A DNA stretch of 57,264 bases from Patescibacteria group bacterium (GCA_028716725.1 JAQUPG010000010.1:1-57264), one strand, 5' to 3'. Counted from the stretch's first letter, positions 16,595 through 26,909 are shown. Translations and numbers: made by a program. Notes: a model not told the origin generated them from the letters alone.

Positions 16595-17104
16595 TTACCC
16601 CTCCTCGCTTAAGGAAATCCCTCGCTGTCGTTTTAAATTCTTATATTCCCTTTGCGCCAAAAAAATGATTAAAATATCAAAAATTGTCATCCAAATTAAC
16701 CATGGAGAATGGCTATAACTAAACCGATAGAGCTGGTAGAAAATAAAAAGAGAAAGAAAGATGATCGCCGCCGGGAACGCCCAAATTTTTTTCTGCCACA
16801 GGGAAATCACTAAAATTACCTTAATGAAACCGTGGGCGATAAGATAAAGGGATAAAAACAACTGGAGATCTAAGGAAAAATTTTGGGCAACGCCCACTAA
16901 ATAATTAGCTATAAAGTCTTTCGGATCCTCGCTAAGCTCCTCTCGAGCCAGCCAAAAGACAAACCGGTTTATTTCTCCATGATTAAATAAAAACAGCAAA
17001 AAACCGCCTACCGTTTCCAATGCCCCGTCAACGCCTTTTAAGAAAATAGACGATAAAAAGACTTTATGAAAAATAACCCTTGCCTGTTTTTTTTCTTCTG
17101 CCAT
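16595..17104 (-). CDS. DUF2127-family membrane protein
   Basis: This 169-residue integral membrane protein has about four helices. It carries the family pattern FLKGVDGALETVGGFLLFLF at the start and LYLIAHGFIKVILVISLW in the middle, followed by FDILIIFLAQREYKNLK at the end. DUF2127 proteins have no established function. It begins a two-gene unit divergent from gyrB and overlaps the ribosome site of the next gene. Confidence 0.85.
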   Translation of the reverse strand: MAEEKKQARVIFHKVFLSSIFLKGVDGALETVGGFLLFLFNHGEINRFVFWLAREELSEDPKDFIANYLVGVAQNFSLDLQLFLSLYLIAHGFIKVILVISLWQKKIWAFPAAIIFLSLFIFYQLYRFSYSHSPWLIWMTIFDILIIFLAQREYKNLKRQRGISLSEEG

Positions 17105-17150
17105 CTTTAAATTTTACCTCTTTTGCCATAAAAAGGCAAAAAAATATCCC

Positions 17151-17179
17151 TTGCCAATTCCCTGTATTTTTGCTAAAAT
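17151..17179 (+). promoter_or_regulatory. gyrB promoter
   Basis: TTGCCA (17151-17156), a 17-base spacer and TAAAAT (17174-17179) with the extended TGC lie 74 bases before the gyrB ATG. The transcribed leader contains the 15-mer TTGCCCAAAATCAGG (17195-17209) that also forms part of the cysS promoter. Confidence 0.65.
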
Positions 17180-17237
17180 GTTAATAGAAAAAGGTTGCCC
17201 AAAATCAGGGCTTTTTAAATTAAAAAACATAAAATAA

Positions 17238-19292
<2,055 letters not shown>

Positions 19293-19303
19293 CATAAAAA
19301 TAT

Positions 19304-19735
19304 ATGTATAATATTTTACTCCTGCCGATCATCTCCGGCATTATTGCCCAATCGGCAAAATTTTTCTTTAAAGCCAACGGCGAAAAATTCAGCTTTAAAA
19401 ATATCATCTCTTATGCCGGCATGCCTTCCGGCCACAGCGCCATGGTCGTATCTTTGGCGACAATTATTCTTCTTGAATTCGGACTTTCCTCCCCGGTTTT
19501 CGCTTTAAGTTTTGTCTTAGCCTTTGTTGTCATCCGTGATGCTATCGGCATCCGCCGCTACCTTGGCCAGCACGGCCAAACTCTCAATATCCTAGTTAAG
19601 GACTTGGGTGAAGACCAATTGCTTGATAAAAGTTATCCTCATCTTTTGGAAAAAATCGGCCATACGCCGATGCAGGTTTTAGTCGGAGGTTTAATCGGGT
19701 TTTTTATCAGTATCTTGGGGTATATTTTTTTCTAA
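19304..19735 (+). CDS. Divergent PAP2 family protein (DUF212)
   Basis: This 143-residue membrane protein belongs to the DUF212 family, which is distantly related to PAP2 phosphatases and vanadium haloperoxidases. The signature GMPSGHSAMVVSLA lies at about 42-55, and RDAIGIRRYLGQHGQTLN and KIGHTPMQVLVGGLIGF follow. The family's natural substrate is unknown; a lipid-phosphate phosphatase role is usually guessed. It starts 11 bases after gyrB and is therefore probably in the same transcript, which ends at the hairpin at 19750-19777. Confidence 0.9.
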   Translation: MYNILLLPIISGIIAQSAKFFFKANGEKFSFKNIISYAGMPSGHSAMVVSLATIILLEFGLSSPVFALSFVLAFVVIRDAIGIRRYLGQHGQTLNILVKDLGEDQLLDKSYPHLLEKIGHTPMQVLVGGLIGFFISILGYIFF

Positions 19736-19749
19736 ATAAACATAAATAA

Positions 19750-19777
19750 AAAAACGCGCGATAAATTGCGCGTTTTA
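19750..19777. terminator. Bidirectional terminator
   Basis: AAAACGCGC and GCGCGTTTT flank an AT-rich loop, and T or A runs lie on both sides. It would stop both the gyrB transcript and the minus-strand unit ending at 19797. Confidence 0.8.
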
Positions 19778-19796
19778 TAGTGGAAAACCAGCTCCG

Positions 19797-20039
19797 TTAA
19801 GGAGGTCTGGTGCGAACAATTCGAAGATTCTTCACTCCGAGGAGAAAGGGACGGCCTCTGGCCAGCCATTTAAAGGAACATCGGCCGGCTAAAGAAGCGA
19901 AAAATTTCCACTTCCAGACTCCAACGGAATCGAGCAGAAATCGCAGGCCGGCCCCCAAATCCCCGAAAGAGAAGAAGAAAGCGAACCAACAGACCACGAC
20001 GGAAATCACGAAAAGCAGGAGCAACCAAAACTCTGGCAT
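19797..20039 (-). CDS. Small membrane protein, hypothetical
   Basis: This 80-residue protein has an N-terminal membrane helix (FWLLLLFVISVVVCWFAFFF, about 4-23) and a basic C-terminal half ending KNLRIVRTRPP. It is preceded by AAAGGAG five bases before the ATG and by a possible promoter at 20110-20138. I do not recognise it. The opposite strand carries an 88-codon GTG-started frame with AAGGAGG in front (19810-20076) that reads as a very basic, low-complexity protein. The minus-strand frame looks more protein-like, but the choice is not certain. Confidence 0.5.
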   Translation of the reverse strand: MPEFWLLLLFVISVVVCWFAFFFSFGDLGAGLRFLLDSVGVWKWKFFASLAGRCSFKWLARGRPFLLGVKNLRIVRTRPP

Positions 20040-20109
20040 AGATTCTCCTTTCTGCTGGTGGATTAAACTGGGTTAGAAATAGAAGGTGTGATCAACTCAT
20101 GCTGAAAAA

Positions 20110-20138
20110 ACCTTACAATGTTTGATAATTTCTGTCAA
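20110..20138 (-). promoter_or_regulatory. Possible promoter of the small membrane protein
   Basis: On the minus strand a perfect TTGACA (20133-20138), a 17-base spacer and a weak -10 TAAGGT (20110-20115) lie about 70 bases before the ATG at 20039. Confidence 0.45.
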
Positions 20139-20187
20139 TCCATTCCCGGCGGGTCAAGGCAATAACCAGAGCAGGAATCCCCTTCGG

Positions 20188-20295
20188 TTAAAAAGGAAAA
20201 ATGTTCCGATACCTTTTCTTCATCGTCATTCCCATATTTCCTGAAAATAACTTTAAAAAAAGGAAAATGGCCAAAAAAAGAGCAATAATTCCCAA
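20188..20295 (-). CDS. Tiny single-helix membrane peptide
   Basis: This 35-codon frame begins with TTG five bases after AAAGGAGG and reads MGIIALFLAIFLFLKLF, then a basic tail ending RNIFPF. The hydrophobic helix followed by Lys/Arg is typical of small membrane proteins. It lies 16 bases behind the EEP-family gene and may be the last gene of that operon. I do not recognise a family, and so short a frame needs experimental support. Confidence 0.45.
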   Translation of the reverse strand: MGIIALFLAIFLFLKLFSGNMGMTMKKRYRNIFPF

Positions 20296-20311
20296 AACGC
20301 CCTCCTTTCGT

Positions 20312-21052
20312 TTAAACTTCAACCTCCAATAAAATAGGTAAATGGTCAGAAACTATATCTGATAAAACCTTAAAACTTTTAATTTTTATAGACGGCGAAA
20401 CCAGAAAAAAATCAAGTTCCTTTTTTGGCTTCCAGGAAGGAAAAGTCGGCTGATGATTTTTATTGGCCGACTTAAGCCCTCCCTCTTTAATTAAATCATC
20501 AATCTCCCCCGAACCCTTAAATAAATTAAAATCACCGGCGACAATAACGGGCTGCTCCGAACCCTTCACATAACTAAGCAATTGCTTTATCTGTTTCTGC
20601 CGGCTCCGGCGGCTTAAGGCCAAATGGACTAGAAATAAGTTAAAGCTGGAGCCAAATTTTACTTCTATAACCAGCCGCTTGATGCCATAATCTAAATAAT
20701 GGAACCAGTGAGAAGCAGATAATCCCTTTTTGGCTAAAACGGCATTGCCCTGATTTTTGGAAATCGGCAATTTTCTAAGCGGCTTACTTTTATATTTGCA
20801 CTGGAAAATACCGTCAGCGAAACCGCCTTCGCGCTTTAAGAGATCAACCTGGCTGGTAAAATTAGTTCGCGCGGAACCGCTGTCAATTTCCGCCAAAGCG
20901 ACTATTTCCGGCCTTTCCCGTTTCACGAGCAAAGATATTTTTTTAAAGGGGCTGCTGCCGGGTTTTAAATAACGCCAAAAGCCAGTTACATATTGCCTCT
21001 TGCTTTTGGTAAAACCCATGCCATAGCCGGAATTTAAAAATAGAATCTTCAT
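20312..21052 (-). CDS. Endonuclease/exonuclease/phosphatase (EEP) family protein
   Basis: This 246-residue metal-dependent hydrolase of the EEP fold starts KILFLNSGYGMGF. The visible motifs are ALAEIDSGSARTN (metal-binding Glu, about 54), GNAVLAKKG, LFLVHLALSRRSRQ, VIVAGDFNLF (Asp/Asn pair, near 170), LDFFLVSP and SDHLPILLEVEV (catalytic Asp-His, near 237). Substrates of the family range from DNA to phosphoinositides. It starts four bases after the CDP-archaeol-synthase-like gene, so a lipid- or head-group-related phosphatase role is possible, but that is inference only. There is no signal peptide. Confidence 0.88.
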   Translation of the reverse strand: MKILFLNSGYGMGFTKSKRQYVTGFWRYLKPGSSPFKKISLLVKRERPEIVALAEIDSGSARTNFTSQVDLLKREGGFADGIFQCKYKSKPLRKLPISKNQGNAVLAKKGLSASHWFHYLDYGIKRLVIEVKFGSSFNLFLVHLALSRRSRQKQIKQLLSYVKGSEQPVIVAGDFNLFKGSGEIDDLIKEGGLKSANKNHQPTFPSWKPKKELDFFLVSPSIKIKSFKVLSDIVSDHLPILLEVEV

Positions 21053-21056
21053 AAAG

Positions 21057-21602
21057 TTATAATTTATTCGGTTTTAGACGCAGGAAATAACCGACAATAT
21101 TTGCCAGCGGATGCAATAGGCCAAACATCAGTATAGCTTCCAGCCAAATTTTTGGGCTCCACGAATAAAATAAACTGCTAAGAAGCATCGCCCCTAAAAT
21201 CCAGTCTATTTGGTCGGCAATTGGAAAATTTTTTCCCGGTGATATGTTTAAACGCCGTTTTATAAAACTTTCTATCGCATCGCCTAAAATCGCCCCCACC
21301 CCAAGCGCCAAACCAAGCCAGATAATATTTTTGTCTCCGTAATCAATTATGGCTATTCTGGAAGAAAAAGGATAAAGCCAAATTTGAATTTCTATGACTG
21401 CCAAAGAAATTAAAACTCCGGAAAATAACCCCCGCCAGGTTTTATTATCTCCGAAAATGCGTTTACCGGCCAAACTGCGGCCAAAATCCATGGGCACGGC
21501 TAAAAACGGCAGCCGCTTAAAAAAAACCGGAGCCATATTGGCAAAAGCCGCCGGCAGAAAAAGCCAGAAAACACCCGATAAAAATTTTAATTCAACCGCC
21601 AT
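21057..21602 (-). CDS. CDP-archaeol synthase-like protein (CarS / DUF46 family)
   Basis: This 181-residue membrane protein has about five helices and the DUF46/CarS signature: the FGDNKTWRGLFSG motif near 50, then GDAIESFIKRRLNISPG and FPIADQIDWILGA near 110-140. In archaea CarS transfers CTP to unsaturated archaetidic acid. Bacterial homologues are likely to make CDP-activated lipids, playing the role of CdsA. It overlaps the upstream CDP-alcohol phosphatidyltransferase gene by 11 bases, which supports a joint pathway: CDP-lipid formation followed by head-group transfer. The actual lipid substrate cannot be read from sequence. Confidence 0.88.
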   Translation of the reverse strand: MAVELKFLSGVFWLFLPAAFANMAPVFFKRLPFLAVPMDFGRSLAGKRIFGDNKTWRGLFSGVLISLAVIEIQIWLYPFSSRIAIIDYGDKNIIWLGLALGVGAILGDAIESFIKRRLNISPGKNFPIADQIDWILGAMLLSSLFYSWSPKIWLEAILMFGLLHPLANIVGYFLRLKPNKL

Positions 21603-22224
21603 AAGTTTTCCGCCATCTTATCTGAATAAAAATAAAATAATAGATACTTAAACCAGTAGCCAAAATATTGTCTAAGATAATAGCTTCGGGGAAAAAATTT
21701 TTTTGAAAAAATATAAGCAAAAAAAACGGAACCACCACAATCGCTTTTAAATAACTTAGCTGGGCATAAGGCCTGATAATCCATTCTGATTTTTTAAATT
21801 CCTGCTTCTTTATCGTCCCCAAAAGATAGGCGGTATCAATAATAAAAATATTATAAGCCAAAAGAAAAAAATCTAATCTGAATTTAAAAAGCGCCAAAAT
21901 AGTAAAAGAATAAATTATCGAATCCGTTAAAATATCAAGAAATTTCCCCCGGTCCGAAGCCTTATTTTGGAATCTTGCCAGGGCCCCGTCAAAAGTATCC
22001 ATAAGCAAGACAAAAAGAAGAAATAAGGAAGCGGAGAATTCATTGCCATAATAAAACCAAAATAAAAAAACGACCCCGAAAAAAAGCCTGATATTTGTTA
22101 GCATATCAGCCGTCAAGCCGAAATGATGGAAAATAATAAGGAGCGGCTTAAAAATAACGCCCCGATACCCCCGAAATTTTAGATTAAGATTATCGATAAA
22201 ATCTTTTTCATCATCTGTAAACAT
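21592..22224 (-). CDS. CDP-alcohol phosphatidyltransferase family protein
   Basis: This 210-residue membrane enzyme carries the complete family motif D-x2-DG-x2-AR-x8-G-x3-D-x3-D as DTFDGALARF, then GKFLDILTD (about residues 81-105). About five or six hydrophobic segments follow. Enzymes of this family use a CDP-linked lipid or alcohol to form a phosphodiester, such as PGP or PI-phosphate. A short cytoplasmic N-terminus (MFTDDEKDFIDNL) comes first. It begins the trio with the CarS-like and EEP genes. The precise acceptor is unknown. Confidence 0.9.
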   Translation of the reverse strand: MFTDDEKDFIDNLNLKFRGYRGVIFKPLLIIFHHFGLTADMLTNIRLFFGVVFLFWFYYGNEFSASLFLLFVLLMDTFDGALARFQNKASDRGKFLDILTDSIIYSFTILALFKFRLDFFLLAYNIFIIDTAYLLGTIKKQEFKKSEWIIRPYAQLSYLKAIVVVPFFLLIFFQKNFFPEAIILDNILATGLSIYYFIFIQIRWRKTYGG

Positions 22225-22257
22225 AAGGATTTTATTAAAAAATTTAAGAAGTGTCTG

Positions 22258-23856
22258 TTAGAACAAGCTCCGGCCCGTCATTTCTTTCGGCTTAGTTATC
22301 CCCATTATCTTGAGCACGGTCGGGGCTACATCAGATAAAATTCCCTGCGGCTTAACTAAACTTAAATCACTGCCCGGGATTTCCTTAAAACCGATAGTTT
22401 TACCTTCGAATTGCTTTCCAATGAGAATAAAGGGCACGGGGTTGGTTGTATGTTCTTTGTCTATCATTCCGGTCTGCATATTAAACATCATCTCGGCATT
22501 GCCGTGGTCGGCCGTTACCAAAACCGTCCCGTTTTTGTCCAAAACTCTTTTAACAATTTTGCCAAGGCAATTATCAACTGCTTCAATTGCTTTTATGGCC
22601 GCGGCCAGGTTTCCCGTGTGCCCGACCATATCGGCGTTGGCAAAATTAATCAGAATGAAATCAAAAGTCTCGTTATCTATGGCCTTTATTACTTTCTCTG
22701 TGACTTCCGGAGCCGACATTTCCGGCTTTAAGTCATAACTCGTTACAGCGGGCGATGGCACTAATTCATGCTCCTCCCCTTCGCTTTTGGCTTCCCGGCC
22801 GCCGTTAAAAAAATAAGTGACGTGGGCATATTTTTCCGTTTCCGCAATCCGCAGTTGCTTTAATTTATTCTTAGAAATCACTTCCCCTAAAGTATTGGTA
22901 ATTATTTCGGGAGGAAAGGCGACTTCAGCCGGCAACTCTTTTTCGTATTCGGTAAAGCCGGCAAAAAATAAATTATCAAAATATTTCCAGCCGGAGAATT
23001 TATTAAAACCAGGCAGGACAAAAGCCCTGGTAATCTGCCTGGCCCGGTCCGGGCGGAAATTAAAAAATATCAGGCTATCCCCGTTTTCCACTTGAGCCAC
23101 CGGCTTCCCCTTCTCCGTAATTACTGTCGGCACAAATTCTTCATCGTATATTTTTTTCTTGTAGCTCTCTTCTAAAACTTTTATGACTTCTTCGCCCTGA
23201 TTGCCCTGGCCTAGGGCAATTGCCGCATAAGCTTTAGCCGTCCTGTCCCAATGGTTATCCCGGTCCATAGCGTAAAACCGGCCGGAAACCGTGGCAATTT
23301 TACCTATCCCGCACTCCGCGATGTAATGGTTCAGGTCCTTCATAAAGCCAAGGCCGCTGTTATAAGGAGTGTCCCGGCCGTCAAGAATAACATGGATATA
23401 AGCTTCTTTAACTTTTCTTTCTTTTGCCAGGGCCAGCAGGGCGTACAGATGCTCAATTGAAGCATGGACATTGCCCGAAGAAATCAATCCTAAAAAATGC
23501 AGTTTAGAATTATTAGTCTTGGCATGGTCAATCGCTTTCAGAAAAACTTCATTTTTATAAAAACTATTATCACTTATAGCTTTGTTAATCCTGGGCAGGT
23601 CCTGATAAATAATCTTGCCCAGCCCCAGATTAAGATGCCCGACTTCGCTATTCCCGGCTTCGCCCCAGGGCAGACCCACGGCTTCGCCCGAAGCCCGCAG
23701 GGTCATAGAGGGGTAGTGAGCGACCAAATCGTTAAAATTGGGAGTGTTGGCCTGGCTGATGGCGTTCCCGCTATAGGGCTGGGTCACTCCCCAGCCGTCA
23801 AGCACAATCAAAACAACGGGTTTGGGCCTATTTGTTTGTGTTTTATTTTCCGCCAT
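22258..23856 (-). CDS. gpmI: 2,3-bisphosphoglycerate-independent phosphoglycerate mutase, copy 1
   Basis: This is the Mn2+-dependent mutase of lower glycolysis that interconverts 3- and 2-phosphoglycerate. The N-terminal VVLIVLDGWG binds metal, and the phosphorylated Ser sits in GEAGNSEVGHLNLG (about residue 70). The transferase insertion has ILDGRDTPYNSGL and YAMDRDNHWDRT, and the C-terminal metal sites are NFANADMVGHTGN and VTADHGNAEMM. I start at the ATG at 23856; an in-frame TTG lies six bases upstream. It directly follows a second, clearly diverged copy. Confidence 0.95.
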   Translation of the reverse strand: MAENKTQTNRPKPVVLIVLDGWGVTQPYSGNAISQANTPNFNDLVAHYPSMTLRASGEAVGLPWGEAGNSEVGHLNLGLGKIIYQDLPRINKAISDNSFYKNEVFLKAIDHAKTNNSKLHFLGLISSGNVHASIEHLYALLALAKERKVKEAYIHVILDGRDTPYNSGLGFMKDLNHYIAECGIGKIATVSGRFYAMDRDNHWDRTAKAYAAIALGQGNQGEEVIKVLEESYKKKIYDEEFVPTVITEKGKPVAQVENGDSLIFFNFRPDRARQITRAFVLPGFNKFSGWKYFDNLFFAGFTEYEKELPAEVAFPPEIITNTLGEVISKNKLKQLRIAETEKYAHVTYFFNGGREAKSEGEEHELVPSPAVTSYDLKPEMSAPEVTEKVIKAIDNETFDFILINFANADMVGHTGNLAAAIKAIEAVDNCLGKIVKRVLDKNGTVLVTADHGNAEMMFNMQTGMIDKEHTTNPVPFILIGKQFEGKTIGFKEIPGSDLSLVKPQGILSDVAPTVLKIMGITKPKEMTGRSLF

Positions 23857-23874
23857 GTACAAAGATATTTTATA

Positions 23875-25440
23875 TTATTTTATTAAACTTTCTCCTGCCA
23901 TTTCTTTCGGCTTCTTTCTGCCCATTAACTCCAAAATGGTCGGGGCAATATCCCCCAAAACTCCTCCTTCTCTTAGCCCGATTTTCTTCGCCCCCCTATA
24001 TTGGTTATTGACTATAATAAAAGGCACGGGGTTAATTGAATGCTCGGTATCAATCTCCCCGGTTTCCAGGTTTATCATCTCCTCTATGTTGCCATGGTCA
24101 GCAGTTACGATAACGGTCCCGCCAATTTCCAAATAAGCTTTTACAATCTGCCCCAGGCATTTATCAACTTCATGGCAGCATTTTATGCCCGCTTCCAAAT
24201 TCCCGGTATGGCCGATCATATCCGGCGCGGCAAAATTAAGGACGGTAAAGTCATATTTTTTCTTTTTAAGGTCATAGATTATCATTTTTGCCAATTCTTT
24301 TGACTCCATGGCTGGCGTGGCATCGTAAGATTTAACGTCCGGAGAAGCAATTACCGCCTGGTCTTCGCCGTTAACCCGGCCGGAATAACCGCCGTTAAAA
24401 AAGTAAGTGACATGGGCGTATTTTTCCGTTTCCGCCAAATAAAGCTGCTTTATGTCCGATAATACCATGGGTACGGTTTGCTTTAAATCAACGCTGGGAA
24501 AAGCGGAAATAATAGAGTCTAAATCCGGGCCGAAATCAGTCATGGCCACAAAACATAAATTCTTTAAGACCTTGCTTCTCTTAAAGGAGCCCGGGTTATC
24601 ATCGTTAAAATCTTTCTGGACAAAAACCTTAGCCAGTTGCCTGGCCCGGTCAGACCGCAAATTAAAAAATATAACGCTATCCCCGTCTTCTATCCGCCCG
24701 GCCTGATTTATTATATATGGTTCAATAAATTCGTCATTATCCCCCTTATTATAACTCTCGCTTATAGCGGCGCGGGCGCTTTCCGCCTGGTGGCCCTTGC
24801 CTAAAAGCAAGGCATCGTAAGCCATCTTTGTCCTTTCCCATTTCTTTTTCCGGTCCATGGCGTAAAATCTTCCTATAATTGTGGCAATCTGCTCTCTATT
24901 TTTAAAGCTGCGTTCCATATCCTCTATCAGTTTTAAAGCGGCGTATTTCGGAGAATCCCGGCCATCTGTAAACAAATGCAAATAAATATTATTTATCTTT
25001 TCCTTTTGAAGTAAGGTTAATAAGGCCAGAATATGGTCTGGTTCGCTATGAGCACTCATACCGTTGGAAAGCATGCCCATTAAATGCATTTTTGACTTAT
25101 TGGCTCCCGCGTGCTTTATCGCTTCCAAGAAGGCCGTATTTTTGAAAAAAGTTCCGTCATTGATGCTTTTAGAAATCTTGACCGCGTCCTGTTCAACCAC
25201 CCGGCCGGCACCGATATTCATATGCCCAGCTTCGCTGTTGCCGTCCTGTTTTGGTGGCAAGCCGACGTAGCGACCATGGGCATGCAACTCCGTAAAAGGA
25301 TATTTTTTTGATATCCCATTCATTGTCGGTGTTTCTGCCAAAGTCACGGCATTGCCTTTATTTGGCTTGGCCAAACCCCAACCGTCAAGAATTATAAGTA
25401 TCATCGGCAAATTATTTTTTTTACTAAATTCTTTCTTCAT
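23875..25440 (-). CDS. gpmI: 2,3-bisphosphoglycerate-independent phosphoglycerate mutase, copy 2
   Basis: This 521-residue paralogue lies immediately upstream of copy 1. All catalytic parts are present: MILIILDGWGLA, the Ser in KQDGNSEAGHMNIG (about residue 69), FTDGRDSPKYAAL, YAMDRKKKWERT, NFAAPDMIGHTGN and VTADHGNIEEM. The two copies differ at many positions throughout, so the duplication is old or one copy was acquired. Both look functional. It lies between eno and the other gpmI on the same strand. Confidence 0.95.
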   Translation of the reverse strand: MKKEFSKKNNLPMILIILDGWGLAKPNKGNAVTLAETPTMNGISKKYPFTELHAHGRYVGLPPKQDGNSEAGHMNIGAGRVVEQDAVKISKSINDGTFFKNTAFLEAIKHAGANKSKMHLMGMLSNGMSAHSEPDHILALLTLLQKEKINNIYLHLFTDGRDSPKYAALKLIEDMERSFKNREQIATIIGRFYAMDRKKKWERTKMAYDALLLGKGHQAESARAAISESYNKGDNDEFIEPYIINQAGRIEDGDSVIFFNLRSDRARQLAKVFVQKDFNDDNPGSFKRSKVLKNLCFVAMTDFGPDLDSIISAFPSVDLKQTVPMVLSDIKQLYLAETEKYAHVTYFFNGGYSGRVNGEDQAVIASPDVKSYDATPAMESKELAKMIIYDLKKKKYDFTVLNFAAPDMIGHTGNLEAGIKCCHEVDKCLGQIVKAYLEIGGTVIVTADHGNIEEMINLETGEIDTEHSINPVPFIIVNNQYRGAKKIGLREGGVLGDIAPTILELMGRKKPKEMAGESLIK

Positions 25441-25566
25441 AAATTACAAAAAGGTATAAAAATGTAAAATTTAAAAATCAAAGTGAAAAATGACAGTGTA
25501 AAATTTAAAATGGATTAAATATAAATAATTTTACATTTTTAATTATCATTTTTATTTTTGATTTTT
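25441..25566. repeat. AT-rich intergenic repeat cluster
   Basis: Variants of TGTAAAATTTAAAAAT and its complement (TTTTTAATTATCATTTTTATTTTTGA-like) face each other in the eno-gpmI gap. It has no coding potential and no recognised regulatory motif. Confidence 0.45.
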
Positions 25567-26853
25567 TCACTTTAAATTATCTTCAATTTCCATCAACCTG
25601 TTATACTTTGCCACCCGTTCGCCGCGGGACAAAGACCCAGCCTTGATATAATCGGCGCCGACCGCCACGGCTAAATCAGCAATAAAATCGTCACTGGTTT
25701 CTCCGCTCCTGTGCGAAACCATTATATTATAATTATGCTTTTGGGCGAATTTTACACATTCCATTGTTTCGGTCAAAGTTCCAACTTGATTTGGTTTTAT
25801 TAAAATCGTATTGGCCGCTTTCTCTTTAAGGCCCTGGCGCAAGCGGTTGATATTAGTAGCGAATAAATCATCCCCCACTATCAGCATTTCTTCTCCCAAT
25901 TCTTTCGTTAATTCCCGCCACCCTTCCCAGTCGTCTTCAGCCAAACCATCCTCTAGGGAAATAATCGGGTACTTCCTAAACCATTCATAATATAAACCAA
26001 CCAAAGTAGTATTGGTAAAATTTGCCTGATCCAGCTTAAAAATATATTTGGCCGCCTTTTGGTTATAAAGCTCGGAGGAACCGACATCAATCCCCAAGCC
26101 GATATCTTTACCCGGCGTATAACCAGCTTCCAAAATTGCTGCCAGAATCAGTTCAATTGCCTGGATAGAAGAAACAATATCTGGGGCATAACCGCCTTCA
26201 CTGCCCACGTCTGTATCAAACCCGGCCTTTTTTAAAACCCGGCCCAACTCATGAAAAATTTCGGCTCCCATCCTCACTTTTTCGGAAAAATCCACCTTCT
26301 TTATCGGGACTATCATAAACTCCTGAAAATCTAAATTAGTATCAGCATGTTTACCACCATTAAAAATATTAAAAAATGGGATGGGCATTCGAAAATTGCT
26401 CCCCCTTGATAAAGGGGGCCGGGGGGATTTATCAAAACCATAAGCCTTTGCTAAATATTCATACAATTCTTTTTTTAAGACGTTAGCCGATGCCCGAACG
26501 CAGGCCAAAGACACAGACAAAATCGCATTAGCGCCCAGTTTGCTCTTGTCATCCGTACCATCTAATTTTATCATTTCTCTGTCAATTTCTTCTTGCTTTA
26601 TTATCTCTTTGCCTGCCAAAGCCTTAAAAATTTTGCTATTAACATTCCCGACTGCTTTCAAAACTCCTAAGCCATCATACCTTTTTTTATCTCCATCCCG
26701 CAGTTCATAAGCTTCATGTTCGCCCGTGGAAGCTCCGGACGGCACGCTGGCTTTCGCGGATATCCCATTGTCCAGCTCTACTTTTGTTTCAATTGTCGGG
26801 TTGCCGCGGGAATCTAAAATTTCCCGCGCCATTATTTTTTTTATTTTAGGCAT
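25567..26853 (-). CDS. eno: Enolase
   Basis: This enzyme dehydrates 2-phosphoglycerate to PEP. The N-terminal domain has AREILDSRGNPTIE, and SVPSGASTGEHEAYELRDGD covers the mobile loop. The barrel carries FFNIFNGGKHADTN, VGSEGGYAPD, the metal ligands in ISLEDGLAEDDW and IVGDDLFATN, ILIKPNQVGTLTE with the catalytic Lys, and SHRSGETSDDF. I start at ATG 26853, because upstream the frame opens only with TTG. A palindromic repeat is inserted in frame (26399-26430): before MPIPFFNIF the protein carries KSPRPPLSRGSNFR, about 14 residues absent from normal enolases. Confidence 0.97.
   Translation of the reverse strand: MPKIKKIMAREILDSRGNPTIETKVELDNGISAKASVPSGASTGEHEAYELRDGDKKRYDGLGVLKAVGNVNSKIFKALAGKEIIKQEEIDREMIKLDGTDDKSKLGANAILSVSLACVRASANVLKKELYEYLAKAYGFDKSPRPPLSRGSNFRMPIPFFNIFNGGKHADTNLDFQEFMIVPIKKVDFSEKVRMGAEIFHELGRVLKKAGFDTDVGSEGGYAPDIVSSIQAIELILAAILEAGYTPGKDIGLGIDVGSSELYNQKAAKYIFKLDQANFTNTTLVGLYYEWFRKYPIISLEDGLAEDDWEGWRELTKELGEEMLIVGDDLFATNINRLRQGLKEKAANTILIKPNQVGTLTETMECVKFAQKHNYNIMVSHRSGETSDDFIADLAVAVGADYIKAGSLSRGERVAKYNRLMEIEDNLK
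26399..26430. repeat. Palindromic repeat inserted in frame in eno
   Basis: CCCCCTT-GAT-AAAGGGGG followed by CCGGGGGGATTT is a known style of dispersed palindrome. It lies between the N-terminal domain and the barrel of enolase, keeps the frame and is translated as SPRPPLSRG. Confidence 0.85.
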
Positions 26854-26909
26854 AATATATAATTTAATTATCAATTATCAATTTACAATTTTCAATACTA
26901 AAGATCTCC

